This document shows positions 26,550-35,118 of a stretch of 64,000 bases of DNA, piece after piece. The translations under genes were made by a program, and so were the position numbers. This DNA comes from Thermobaculum terrenum ATCC BAA-798. GTDB lineage: Bacteria; Chloroflexota; Chloroflexia; Thermobaculales; Thermobaculaceae. The notes below the pieces were generated by a model. The model saw nothing but the letters and a program-made list of their open reading frames with translations, made no database searches and had not been told where the DNA came from. The stretch lies in the NCBI RefSeq assembly GCF_000025005.1, contig NC_013525.1, forward strand, positions 1,762,501 through 1,826,500, read 5' to 3'. Positions within the stretch are counted from its first letter, which is position 1; every line of letters begins with the position of its first letter.

Positions 26550-28046
26550 CTAAGCCGTAGACTCCTTAGCAAGAGTCCCAACAGTCTTGGCAGGTATCTC
26601 CTCCTTATATACACCGTGATCGACCAGATCTAGTCCTGCAGCCTCCTCCTCGAATGCAGCTCTTACCTTGACAAAGGCAGAGCTTACTTTGATAAACGCA
26701 TAGGAAGCGAAGAAGACTAGCGTACACACGACGGCTATGCCCAGAGTCTGGATACCCAGCCAGACCAAAGCGTCGGTACCTCCACCATACAGAAGCCCAG
26801 CTACAGGCAAGCCACTGACATCGGGACGAGCAAATACTGGCACTAACATGGAGCCAAGCACGCCATTCACGCCGTGAACTGGAAAGCCTCCTATAGGATC
26901 ATCTATTTGATAAAGGTATTTCTCCATGATCTTGGTAGCACCAAAGGTGACTACACCAGCCAGGACGCCGAGCACAAGCGAAGCACCAGGATCTACGTAA
27001 CCAGCGTTAGGCGTGATCATTACGAGACCACCGAGAACACCGCTTATAGCCATGATTGCATCATAACGACCATCGACAGCTTTGCTCATCAACATAGACA
27101 CAAGGCCAGCTGCAGCTGCGGCCACAGTAGTAGCAAGTGCAGCAGATACACCTTGCAGATTAGGTTCAAGACTGCTGCCGCCGTTGAATCCAAACCAGCC
27201 AAACCACAGGAGAGCGGTACCTATGACAGCGAGAGGTATGTTGTTAGCGTACTTTTCACTAGCTTCCTTAGCTGCCAAATCCTCATAGCCACTTGGAACT
27301 ACAGTGGACTTCTTGAACTTGACGAATGGAGCATGCGAGGATAGTGTGGCTCTCCGCTTCAAGCTAGCTCCAAGTGCTAGGGTTATAGCAAGCCCAGCAA
27401 ATCCAGCCTGAGCATGAACTACAACTCCGCCCGCAAAGTCACGCACCCCCATGCCATCTAGCCAACCTGTTCGCGTGCCCAATGTGGCAAACAAACCATT
27501 AGGGCTCCATACCAAGTGAGCAACCAGTGGGTAGAGTATGAGAGAGAAGAACAGCGAGTAAAGCAGCCACGCACTGAATTTTATACGTTCAGACACGCCA
27601 GCACCTATTAACGCCAGCGTGACGGTAGCAAACATCATCTGGAAGAGCACATAGGCATAGAGTGGTACACCTCCAGTTGCACTTCCGTCCGTAAATATAG
27701 TTGGCCAAGCGGATTGAGGATCACCACCAAAGAGGTAATGTATTGGGTTACCTATAATACCAGCCATGGTTGATGGGCTGAAAGCTAGACCGAACCCTAT
27801 TATCAAAAATATTACCATCATCACTGAAGCTGCAGATAGGCTCTTCATTAGGCCATGCACTACATTCTTTTGTCGTGTGAGCCCTGCCTCCAGCATGCCT
27901 ATCGAGGGCACCATTATAAATACCAAGAAAGCTCCCAGGAGAACCCAAAGAGTTCCCGGGACACTGATACTTATAGATCCATCACCTAAGGCACTAAGCA
28001 ACTTCTCCGGCATCTCTTTACCCTCCACAATTTCTTTTGATTGCAT
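26550..28046 (-). CDS. amtB: Ammonium transporter
   Basis: This Amt/MEP/Rh channel has about eleven membrane segments. Recognisable blocks are GTLWVLLGAFLVFIMVPSIGMLEAG, HLVWSPNGLFATLG, VRDFAGGVVVHAQAGFAGL (with the pore His) and LLWFGWFGFNGGSSL (short parts quoted). The second pore His is in GGFPVHGVNGVLG. The length of 498 is typical, with a short cytoplasmic tail. No glnK lies next to it, unlike the usual glnK-amtB pair. A 19-base palindrome sits upstream. Confidence 0.94.
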   Translation of the reverse strand: MQSKEIVEGKEMPEKLLSALGDGSISISVPGTLWVLLGAFLVFIMVPSIGMLEAGLTRQKNVVHGLMKSLSAASVMMVIFLIIGFGLAFSPSTMAGIIGNPIHYLFGGDPQSAWPTIFTDGSATGGVPLYAYVLFQMMFATVTLALIGAGVSERIKFSAWLLYSLFFSLILYPLVAHLVWSPNGLFATLGTRTGWLDGMGVRDFAGGVVVHAQAGFAGLAITLALGASLKRRATLSSHAPFVKFKKSTVVPSGYEDLAAKEASEKYANNIPLAVIGTALLWFGWFGFNGGSSLEPNLQGVSAALATTVAAAAAGLVSMLMSKAVDGRYDAIMAISGVLGGLVMITPNAGYVDPGASLVLGVLAGVVTFGATKIMEKYLYQIDDPIGGFPVHGVNGVLGSMLVPVFARPDVSGLPVAGLLYGGGTDALVWLGIQTLGIAVVCTLVFFASYAFIKVSSAFVKVRAAFEEEAAGLDLVDHGVYKEEIPAKTVGTLAKESTA

Positions 28047-28103
28047 ACTATTCCTGAACTATGGGCGTTATATACGTCACAAGGCCGGAATAATCAGGAG
28101 GTG

Positions 28104-28122
28104 TTTGTGCATACTGCACAAA
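28104..28122. promoter_or_regulatory. Palindromic operator candidate upstream of amtB
   Basis: Exact 8-base arms, TTTGTGCA and TGCACAAA, are separated by three bases. The site is about 58 bases upstream of the amtB start, where an activator or repressor of a nitrogen response could bind. The factor is unknown. Confidence 0.5.
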
Positions 28123-28154
28123 TGGAACGTCATAATGAATAAGAACGTTACCTA

Positions 28155-28196
28155 TATGCCATAAACATGGCATACGTTTACACTCGCTGTTATAAT
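28155..28196 (+). promoter_or_regulatory. Promoter of the flippase gene with overlapping palindrome
   Basis: A perfect TATAAT (28191-28196) lies 61 bases before the start. An exact 8+4+8 palindrome (TATGCCAT, AAAC, ATGGCATA) at 28155-28174 covers the -35 position, which itself matches consensus poorly. This arrangement suggests factor-controlled transcription. Confidence 0.5.
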
Positions 28197-28256
28197 TCGG
28201 CAACATTTGATGTAGGCTACAAGAAACTCTTGATAGTAGGTGAAAGTACCTAGAGC

Positions 28257-29261
28257 ATGACCGAAATAGAGGCTAAGCAAACAGAACAGGGCTTAAACAT
28301 AAGGGACCAGATACTTCGTCCGCGTACGATAATTTCTTTTCTTATATCCTTAGTAATACTTATCTTCATATTTGCAAGACAAAACATTCCTGTAAAGGAA
28401 GTTATTGATAATGCACGCAATGCCAACCTACTATTCCTGGTTTTAGGTTTCGCTTTCTACTACGCTACATTCTATGTACGTACCATAAGATGGCAGCAAG
28501 TGCTGAATAACTCTGGCTATTCCAGCACAAATGATGCTCAGCTCCCGGGTACGCTAGGTCTTCTTAGAATTATTCTTCTCTCCTGGTTCGCCAACTCAGT
28601 ACTGCCCGCTAAGCTAGGAGACGGTTACCGAGGATACCTATTGAAGAGAAACGCCAAAGTATCTTTCTCCAAGACCATGGGAACCATATTTGCCGAGAGA
28701 GTAGCAGATGTAGGGGTATTGTTCACACTTTTATTAGTGTCAGGAATAATAGCTTTCAGAACCAAGCTGCCTCCACATTTTGTGCTCTTGGTAACACTTG
28801 GTGGAACCCTTGCACTGGCTAGTTTTGGCATACTGGCCTCTGTTAAGTACGTCAGCGTGTATGTCCATAAGATCCTTCCGGGTAGGGTACGACCTTTCTA
28901 CTCAAGATTGGAAGAGGGTATACTACTTGCATTTAGCAGAAGGCTAGATAGAATATTGTTGCTCACCGCTCTAATATGGATTTTGGAAAGCGCAAGATTC
29001 TGGGCGGTAGCGGTTGCCTTAGGAGCAAGTCTCACAATATCACAGGTGATATTCTTGGCGCTTGCCGCCTCTCTGCTTACGACCATTCCCTTCACACCTG
29101 CGGGATTTGGCGTAGTAGAGGGTGCGGTGATAACAGTACTACAATGGGTATATGTTGAGAAATCTCTAGCGGGTTCAATAGCGCTAATAGACCGCGGCAT
29201 AACTTATTGGAGTGTCTTACTCGTAGGTGGACTCCTATATTTAGTTAGTGGGAATAAATAG
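28257..29261 (+). CDS. Lysylphosphatidylglycerol synthase TM-like flippase/membrane protein
   Basis: This 334-residue protein has about eight membrane helices and belongs to the LPG_synthase_TM (UPF0104, AglD-like) group. Typical features are FYVRTIRWQQVL, the helix with ANSVLPAKLGDGYRGYLLKR, and the C-terminal TTIPFTPAGFGVVEGA. Related proteins move or use lipid-linked substrates. A GT2 glycosyltransferase follows directly and may overlap its 3' end, so the two probably act on one lipid or glycan. The exact substrate cannot be told. Confidence 0.82.
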   Translation: MTEIEAKQTEQGLNIRDQILRPRTIISFLISLVILIFIFARQNIPVKEVIDNARNANLLFLVLGFAFYYATFYVRTIRWQQVLNNSGYSSTNDAQLPGTLGLLRIILLSWFANSVLPAKLGDGYRGYLLKRNAKVSFSKTMGTIFAERVADVGVLFTLLLVSGIIAFRTKLPPHFVLLVTLGGTLALASFGILASVKYVSVYVHKILPGRVRPFYSRLEEGILLAFSRRLDRILLLTALIWILESARFWAVAVALGASLTISQVIFLALAASLLTTIPFTPAGFGVVEGAVITVLQWVYVEKSLAGSIALIDRGITYWSVLLVGGLLYLVSGNK

Positions 29262-29283
29262 ATCGAGGGAAAATAGCGAAGCA

Positions 29284-30120
29284 ATGCTTGATTCAAATCT
29301 AAAGGCATCTGCGAACATTAATGGAAAGCTATCATTGATACTGCCCGCTCGCAATGAAGAGGCAAACCTCCCCCGCGTCTTGGGGAGATGTATAGAAGTC
29401 CTCAACGAGACCCTGCCTGACTGGGAAATAATAGTCGTAAATGACGGTAGTCAGGATAAAACGGGAGAGATAGCTGAAGGCTTTGCAGCAAGGGATAGCA
29501 GGATAAGGGTAATTCATCATCCCCGAAATCTAGGCTACGGCTCGGCGTGGAGAAGCGGCTTCGCTGCCGCTCATGGTCAATATATTATGTGCATGGATTC
29601 TGACGGCCAGTTTGACATTGGAGACATCTCGTTGCTCTTACCTTATGTCAACCACTATGACATAGTTGCCGGTTACAGGACAAAGAGGCAAGATCCAGCA
29701 CATCGTAAAGTGAACGCAGCTATATTTCATCTAGCAGCGAAGTTACTATTTGGCATACACCTTAAGGATATAGACTGCGGTTTCAAGATCTTTAGGGCAA
29801 GCCTTATAAAGAGCCTGCCTCTTAAGGCACCTGGGGCTCTGATAAATCTAGAGATATTTTCTTTCGCTAAGCTACGCAAGGCTTCAATAATAGAAGTAGG
29901 TGTGCATCACTATCCTCGCACCGCAGGTGTATCTACAGGTGCCAAACCTTCTGTAGTGCTGCAAGCGATGGCGGAAATACTCTTGTTGCGCCTCAGGGTA
30001 TGGAAGGAAAGGATAAAAGTCTCCCCCTTGGTCGGAGCAGGCGCAGCTATCGGTGCCTTATTTGCAGTCCTAGGGATAGCGACAAGAGCTAGGAATAGGA
30101 CGCGCAAAGAAAGGCATTAG
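29284..30120 (+). CDS. GT2 (dolichol-phosphate-mannose-synthase-like) glycosyltransferase
   Basis: This is a GT-A fold glycosyltransferase that probably charges a polyprenyl phosphate with a sugar. The nucleotide-sugar motifs are LSLILPARNEEANLP, IIVVNDGSQDKTGE and the metal-binding MDSDGQFD. The product-side motif reads DIDCGFKIFRASL. A C-terminal hydrophobic stretch (VGAGAAIGALFAVLGIA) may anchor it. The ATG at 29284 gives 278 residues; a GTG at 29248 would overlap the flippase gene by 14 bases. The start remains uncertain because neither codon has a strong Shine-Dalgarno. Confidence 0.85.
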   Translation: MLDSNLKASANINGKLSLILPARNEEANLPRVLGRCIEVLNETLPDWEIIVVNDGSQDKTGEIAEGFAARDSRIRVIHHPRNLGYGSAWRSGFAAAHGQYIMCMDSDGQFDIGDISLLLPYVNHYDIVAGYRTKRQDPAHRKVNAAIFHLAAKLLFGIHLKDIDCGFKIFRASLIKSLPLKAPGALINLEIFSFAKLRKASIIEVGVHHYPRTAGVSTGAKPSVVLQAMAEILLLRLRVWKERIKVSPLVGAGAAIGALFAVLGIATRARNRTRKERH

Positions 30121-30172
30121 ACCTATATGCTATAATGCCGCTTGTGTGCACCCCCAGAGCGGAGTACGTTGG

Positions 30173-31282
30173 ATGAACAACGCCTTTCTACCAGATTACC
30201 TTAGAAGAATAGATAAGCTAAGGAAATCACTCGCTGATCATGAGCTGGATGCTTTACTGGTCTTCAGTCAGGCAAACCGGCGTTACCTGACAGGATTCAC
30301 AGCCAGAGACGTAGCCATAGGAGAGAGTTCAGGATACGTACTTATCACTCAAGAGAAAGCGTTGCTACTTGTTAACTCTCTGTATATTGAGCATGCTCAA
30401 AAAGAGGTCACAGCAGTAGAGCCATTTCTCGTAAAGGATAAGCCAAACATCGTTATATCTGATCTGCTAAGGTATCTGGGGCTACACAAGGTTGGCTTCG
30501 AAAGAGACTATGTAACATACGGGTTTATAGATGATCTTAGGTCCCACCTTGAAGACCGAGTAGAGCTTATCCCCGTCAAGGGGCTGGTAGAAGCTCAGCG
30601 AGTTATCAAAGACCCTTATGAACAGAATATGATCAGCGAAGCTGCCAAGATAGCTGATGCTGCATTTAGTAAGATGCTAGATCAGATATCCCCAGGGATG
30701 ACAGAAAAGCAGGTCGCCAGATTACTAGATAATCTTATGATAGAGCTGGGAGCCGAAGGCCCCTCGTTTGAGACGATAGTTGCTGCTGGTCCAAATGCTG
30801 CCAGGCCACACCATGAGCCTACCGATAGACCAGTCCAAGAAGGAGAACCCATAATAGTAGATATGGGAGCTTTCTACCGTGGCTATTGCTCTGATATGAC
30901 CCGCACATTCTGCTTAGGTAAACCAGACTCTAAGTTTGAAGAGGTTTATAACATTGTACTGGAGGCACATAATACTGCGAGATCAGCAATAAGGGCGGGA
31001 CTTGACGGTGGGGAAATCGACGCTATAGCTAGAGGAATAATCGATCAGGCAGGTTACGGAGAAGCTTTCACCCATAGTCTGGGACACGGTGTAGGACTAG
31101 AAGTTCATGAGAAGCCAAGTCTGAGGAAGAACAGTGAAGATGTACTTCAAGAGGGGATGGTGGTAACTATTGAGCCAGGCATCTACATATCTGGATGGGG
31201 AGGAGTCAGGATAGAGAGCCTAGTTCTTGTGGACAACGGACCATCCGTACTTTCTCAAGCACCTATATTCAAAAACAGGTAA
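30173..31282 (+). CDS. M24B metallopeptidase (Xaa-Pro dipeptidase-like)
   Basis: This pita-bread-fold aminopeptidase probably removes X-Pro or splits X-Pro dipeptides. The N-terminal creatinase-like domain covers residues 1-130. The catalytic domain shows the metal ligands in [18 protein letters not shown] (two Asp), [13 protein letters not shown] (His), TIEPGIYI (Glu) and GGVRIESLV (Glu). The ATG at 30173 has GGAG eight bases upstream (369 residues); a GTG at 30146 is less likely. A TATAAT at 30131-30136 may be its promoter. efp follows 16 bases later, a common pairing. Confidence 0.92.
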   Translation: MNNAFLPDYLRRIDKLRKSLADHELDALLVFSQANRRYLTGFTARDVAIGESSGYVLITQEKALLLVNSLYIEHAQKEVTAVEPFLVKDKPNIVISDLLRYLGLHKVGFERDYVTYGFIDDLRSHLEDRVELIPVKGLVEAQRVIKDPYEQNMISEAAKIADAAFSKMLDQISPGMTEKQVARLLDNLMIELGAEGPSFETIVAAGPNAARPHHEPTDRPVQEGEPIIVDMGAFYRGYCSDMTRTFCLGKPDSKFEEVYNIVLEAHNTARSAIRAGLDGGEIDAIARGIIDQAGYGEAFTHSLGHGVGLEVHEKPSLRKNSEDVLQEGMVVTIEPGIYISGWGGVRIESLVLVDNGPSVLSQAPIFKNR

Positions 31283-31298
31283 AGGAGTATTACTTCTT

Positions 31299-31859
31299 AT
31301 GATATCGACTGGCGAACTTAGAAAAGGCAACACACTTGTAATCGATGGCGATCTCGTAAGGGTGTTGGATTTCCAGCATGTAAAGCTTGGAAGAGGATCT
31401 GCCTTTGTAAGAGTTCAGCTCAAAAACCTACGCACCGGTGCCATTACGGAGCGCACATTCCAAGCAGGCACCAAGTTTGAAACTGCAAGACTTGAAAGGC
31501 GTACCGTCCAATATCTGTACAATGACGGCGAGAACTATACTTTTATGGATACCGAGACCTTTGATCAACCCACTCTGAGCGCTGACCTCTTAGGAGATGC
31601 AGTCAAGTATCTGAAAGAGGGTATGAACATTGACCTACTTATGTATGGCGATGAGCCGATAGGAGTGGAGCTTCCCACAACGGTCGAACTGCAGGTCGTG
31701 CAAACCGACCCAGGTGTTAGAGGAGACACGGCAGCAGGAGGTAGTAAGCCTGCTAGACTGGAAACTGGACTAGTAGTACAGGTGCCTTTGTTCATCAATG
31801 AGGGAGATATCATAAGAGTTGATACTAGAACTGGGGAATATATAGAGCGGGTGGGATAA
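31299..31859 (+). CDS. efp: Translation elongation factor P
   Basis: EF-P relieves ribosome stalls at polyproline. Three beta domains span 186 residues, starting [17 protein letters not shown] and ending GEYIERVG. The tip of the first-domain loop reads [11 protein letters not shown], so the residue that is Lys34 in E. coli is Arg. Arg-tip EF-Ps in some proteobacteria are rhamnosylated by EarP, but no such enzyme is visible here. The frame runs back to 31227, but the ATG at 31299 is the family start and has GGAG upstream. Confidence 0.95.
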   Translation: MISTGELRKGNTLVIDGDLVRVLDFQHVKLGRGSAFVRVQLKNLRTGAITERTFQAGTKFETARLERRTVQYLYNDGENYTFMDTETFDQPTLSADLLGDAVKYLKEGMNIDLLMYGDEPIGVELPTTVELQVVQTDPGVRGDTAAGGSKPARLETGLVVQVPLFINEGDIIRVDTRTGEYIERVG

Positions 31860-31860
31860 T

Positions 31861-32388
31861 ATGAGTCCGGAACACAAAGAATTCGATCTTTCCAAGCTAC
31901 TAGATCAAGGACTTAGGGACCTAATAGATTTAGTAAGCCAGGGCAAGGTAACTGAGCTGGAAATAGAGCAAGGAGGTTTCAGGCTAAGGCTAAGAAACGA
32001 TGTTAATATACCTCATCAAGCACAGCCTATACCTCATGCGCAAGTAGAAACTTACCCAGTTCAGACTCCCCCCCCTCAGCAGGTAACTCAACCTACTCAA
32101 GCTCCAGCCACTACGGAACAGACAGAATCGCAACACATAGTGCCCATCACTGCACCTATGGTAGGCACTTTCTATACTTCACCAAGCCCAGATGCGGATC
32201 CTTACGTCAAAGTTGGGGATTTCATCCGTCCGGGACAAACGATCGGTATCATTGAGGCGATGAAGATTATGAACGATGTGCCTGCTGAGATAGGCGGACG
32301 TGTGGTGGAGATCGTTGCTCAAAACGGACAAGCGGTGGAATATGGCCAACCACTGATGCTGGTAGATACTTCTGCCACACCTGAATAG
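31861..32388 (+). CDS. accB: Acetyl-CoA carboxylase biotin carboxyl carrier protein
   Basis: AccB carries the biotin used by AccC and the carboxyltransferase. The biotinylated Lys is in IIEAMKIMNDVPAEI near the C-terminus. An N-terminal helical region is joined by a Pro/Gln/Thr-rich linker (roughly residues 50-95), as usual for AccB. The length is 175. It follows efp by one base. The efp-accB pair is common, but accC, normally next, is far away in this genome. Confidence 0.95.
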   Translation: MSPEHKEFDLSKLLDQGLRDLIDLVSQGKVTELEIEQGGFRLRLRNDVNIPHQAQPIPHAQVETYPVQTPPPQQVTQPTQAPATTEQTESQHIVPITAPMVGTFYTSPSPDADPYVKVGDFIRPGQTIGIIEAMKIMNDVPAEIGGRVVEIVAQNGQAVEYGQPLMLVDTSATPE

Positions 32389-32405
32389 CTCATAGGAGAT
32401 GTCAG

Positions 32406-33614
32406 TTGTACCTGCTGACCGTTAGCGATATAAATTTCTATCTCCAGCAGCTGCTTGAGACTGATCGTCTACTGAGCGATGTTTGGATCCAAGGTGAGAT
32501 CAGTAACCTAAGCCAGTCGAGTAAAGGACACTTCTACTTTACACTCAAAGACGGGGAATCTCAGCTTTCTTGTGTGTTGTTCAAGCAGGATCTAATACAC
32601 GTACAGGCTGAGCTTGCTAACGGCCAAGCAGTTATCGCCCATGGCAGAGTGTCTATTTGGAAGCAATCAGGTAAGTTACAGTTCTACGTGGATATAGTAC
32701 AGCCAGAAGGTACTGGTAGATTGGAGCTTGAGTTCCAGGCTCTCAAAGCAAAGCTCGAGGCCGAAGGGCTTTTTGATGAGAGCAGGAAGAGATCCATTCC
32801 CAAGTTCCCATCAGCAATAGGGATAGTTACCAGTAAGCATGGTGCTGTACTACATGACATCCTCAACATACTCAGGCGCAGGTATCCACTAGCAGAGGTA
32901 ATACTGTCTCACACTCAAGTTCAAGGAGATGGTGCATCCTTACAGATAGCAGCTGCTATTGAGAAGCTACATAAGACTGCAAAAGTAGACGTGATAATCC
33001 TGGCAAGAGGTGGTGGATCTAGAGAAGAGCTTTGGGCCTTCAATGAAGAATGCGTGGCTAGGGCTATATATGCCTGCCCAGTACCTGTGATCAGCGCCAT
33101 AGGGCACGAGACAGACTACACTATAGCCGATTATGTAGCTGATCTAAGAGCCCCAACTCCATCCGCAGCCGCTGAGCTAGTAGTGCCTAACGTCGCGGAG
33201 CTGAGGCAATCCCTCGATCACATGCTAAACATAGCTAGCATGAACATGAGACAAAAATTGCGGCAGTGTATGGAGGATGTGCAGCACATGCACTCTCATC
33301 TCAAGAGAACAAGCCCTATACATGCTATACATAGGCATAGAGAGAAGCTATCTCTGCTCAATGATAACGCACTTAGCAGGGTAAGACACCTGATAGAACT
33401 CAAGAAAAGCAACTTGGAAACTATGGCTCTTAGTTTGAACGCTCTGAACCCTAAGGCTGTACTTGGCAGAGGATATTCTGTAACTACCACGGAGGATGGT
33501 AAGGTTCTTAGATCAATCGATGATGTAGGGAATACTAAAGCGATAACAACCAGGCTCGCCGACGGCTTTATAAAATCTATGGTAGATCAAACAGTAAAGC
33601 AGGTAGAGAGGTAG
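32406..33614 (+). CDS. xseA: Exodeoxyribonuclease VII large subunit
   Basis: XseA is the catalytic chain of the ATP-independent single-strand exonuclease VII. An N-terminal OB fold (DVWIQGEISNLSQSSKGHFYFTLKD region) precedes the catalytic core. Core motifs are GIVTSKHGAVLHDI, RGGGSREELWAFNEE, and VISAIGHETDYTIADYVADLRAPTPSAAAE (read in parts). A coiled coil follows. It starts at a TTG with AGGAG seven bases upstream. The length is 402. The small subunit xseB follows after five bases. Confidence 0.95.
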   Translation: MYLLTVSDINFYLQQLLETDRLLSDVWIQGEISNLSQSSKGHFYFTLKDGESQLSCVLFKQDLIHVQAELANGQAVIAHGRVSIWKQSGKLQFYVDIVQPEGTGRLELEFQALKAKLEAEGLFDESRKRSIPKFPSAIGIVTSKHGAVLHDILNILRRRYPLAEVILSHTQVQGDGASLQIAAAIEKLHKTAKVDVIILARGGGSREELWAFNEECVARAIYACPVPVISAIGHETDYTIADYVADLRAPTPSAAAELVVPNVAELRQSLDHMLNIASMNMRQKLRQCMEDVQHMHSHLKRTSPIHAIHRHREKLSLLNDNALSRVRHLIELKKSNLETMALSLNALNPKAVLGRGYSVTTTEDGKVLRSIDDVGNTKAITTRLADGFIKSMVDQTVKQVER

Positions 33615-33619
33615 GTACT

Positions 33620-33925
33620 ATGAGTACGGATAGGGATACATCCCAACTGAATTTTGAAGAAGCCTACTCTAGATTGGAGGAGCTCATTCACAAATTGGAT
33701 GCTGGAGGTCTAACACTTGAGGACGCTCTCGCCTGCTATGAGGAAGCGTACGCACTCGTATCTAGGTGCAACTCTATACTCCAACAAGCTGAACTTAGGC
33801 TCAGACAGATAGAGGAAGAGGCTGCCGAATACGCAGCTACTGATGACCTGATTTCGAAAACAGAATCTTACTCTGAAGATGAAGAGGATTCTGATCTCAG
33901 TTGGAATTATGACTATCGCAGATAG
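33620..33925 (+). CDS. xseB: Exodeoxyribonuclease VII small subunit
   Basis: XseB is the small helical subunit that decorates XseA. The characteristic helical hairpin is LNFEEAYSRLEELIHKLDAGG and LTLEDALACYEEAYALVSRCNSIL (in pieces). An acidic C-terminal tail of about 35 residues extends beyond the usual ~75-residue core. The ATG lies five bases after xseA, so the pair is co-transcribed. Confidence 0.94.
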   Translation: MSTDRDTSQLNFEEAYSRLEELIHKLDAGGLTLEDALACYEEAYALVSRCNSILQQAELRLRQIEEEAAEYAATDDLISKTESYSEDEEDSDLSWNYDYRR

Positions 33926-33942
33926 AAGCTGTGAAGGCACTT

Positions 33943-35091
33943 ATGAAAATAGAAAGCCTCACCCTCTATAAAGTCCCACCAAGATGGCTCTTCCTGAAGA
34001 TCCGCACGGACGAAGGGCTGGAGGGCTGGGGAGAACCAATCGTAGAAGGAAAGGCTGACACTGTTGCAGCAGCCATCAGTGAGATGGCTGATTACATTGT
34101 GGGCCAGCCAGCGAACCACATAGAGGATATATGGCAGGCAGTATATAGAGGGGGTTTCTACAGGGGTGGACCAATACTCACCAGCGCGCTCTCCGGAATA
34201 GAGCAGGCTTTATGGGATTTAAAGGGCAAGTCTTTGGGTGTACCCATATATGAACTATTGGGTGGCCCTGTGAGAGATCGTATGAAGGTTTACTCCTGGG
34301 TTCACGGAGATACTCCCCAACAGCTGGCAGAATCAGTACTATCACGCGTTAATGCAGGCTATCAGGCCATCAAGATGGGTGTTCCAGGACCAAATACCTG
34401 GATAGACACTCCCCAAAAGCTGGATCTAATAATAGAGTCCGTCGCCCTAGTCAGGGAGGCAGTAGGTAACGATATAGCTATAGGAGTAGACTTCCACGGA
34501 AGAATACACAAAGGTATGGCAAGAAGCCTCGTGAGGGAACTTGAGCCATTCAAGCTTATGTTTATCGAGGAGCCTTTCCCTCCCGGGCACGAGGACTCAT
34601 TAAGAGACTTGAGAGCTATCACTGGTATTCCAATCGCACTTGGAGAACGCCTGTACACTAGATGGGGTTTCAAGGAAATCATCTCCAAAGGATTGGCTGA
34701 CGTTATACAGCCGGACTTAAGCCATGCTGGAGGTATCTTGGAAGTTAAGAAGATAGCTGCTATGGCAGAGGCTTATGATATCGCACTTGCTCCCCATTGC
34801 CCACTAGGCCCAATAGCTCTTGCTGCATCTCTACAAGTGGATTTTTGTACTCCGAATGCACTCATACAAGAGCAAAGCCTAGAGATACACTACCATAAGG
34901 AGTCAGAGCTGCTCTCTTACCTGGCCAATCCTGAGGTATTCAATTTCTCAGATGGATATGTATTACTGCCACTTGACCCTGGACTGGGAATAACAATTGA
35001 CGAGGAGAAGGTTAGGAACGCTTCTCAAATTGGCCATAACTGGCGCAGTCCAATATGGAGAAACGTGGATGGGTCGATAGCGGAGTGGTGA
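33943..35091 (+). CDS. dgoD: D-galactonate dehydratase (enolase superfamily)
   Basis: This enzyme dehydrates D-galactonate to 2-keto-3-deoxygalactonate, by family. The N-terminal YKVPPRWLFLKIRTDEG and GFYRGGPILTSALSGIEQALWD resemble DgoD closely. Metal ligands are in VDFHGR, FIEEPFPP and LGERLYTR. The acid/base His is in APHCPLGPIALAA. The ATG at 33943 gives 382 residues, the length I recall for the E. coli protein; a GTG lies 12 bases upstream. It follows xseB closely with no other sugar gene nearby, so related acid sugars remain possible. Confidence 0.82.
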   Translation: MKIESLTLYKVPPRWLFLKIRTDEGLEGWGEPIVEGKADTVAAAISEMADYIVGQPANHIEDIWQAVYRGGFYRGGPILTSALSGIEQALWDLKGKSLGVPIYELLGGPVRDRMKVYSWVHGDTPQQLAESVLSRVNAGYQAIKMGVPGPNTWIDTPQKLDLIIESVALVREAVGNDIAIGVDFHGRIHKGMARSLVRELEPFKLMFIEEPFPPGHEDSLRDLRAITGIPIALGERLYTRWGFKEIISKGLADVIQPDLSHAGGILEVKKIAAMAEAYDIALAPHCPLGPIALAASLQVDFCTPNALIQEQSLEIHYHKESELLSYLANPEVFNFSDGYVLLPLDPGLGITIDEEKVRNASQIGHNWRSPIWRNVDGSIAEW

Positions 35092-35111
35092 GGGAACATC
35101 CTCACCACTCC
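35082..35111. terminator. Hairpin at the convergent ends of dgoD and proS
   Basis: A 12-bp perfect stem (35082-35093 with 35100-35111) has a 6-base loop and contains the dgoD stop codon. No T-run follows on either strand. It probably separates the two convergent transcripts. Confidence 0.6.
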
Positions 35112-35118
35112 TTCGATA

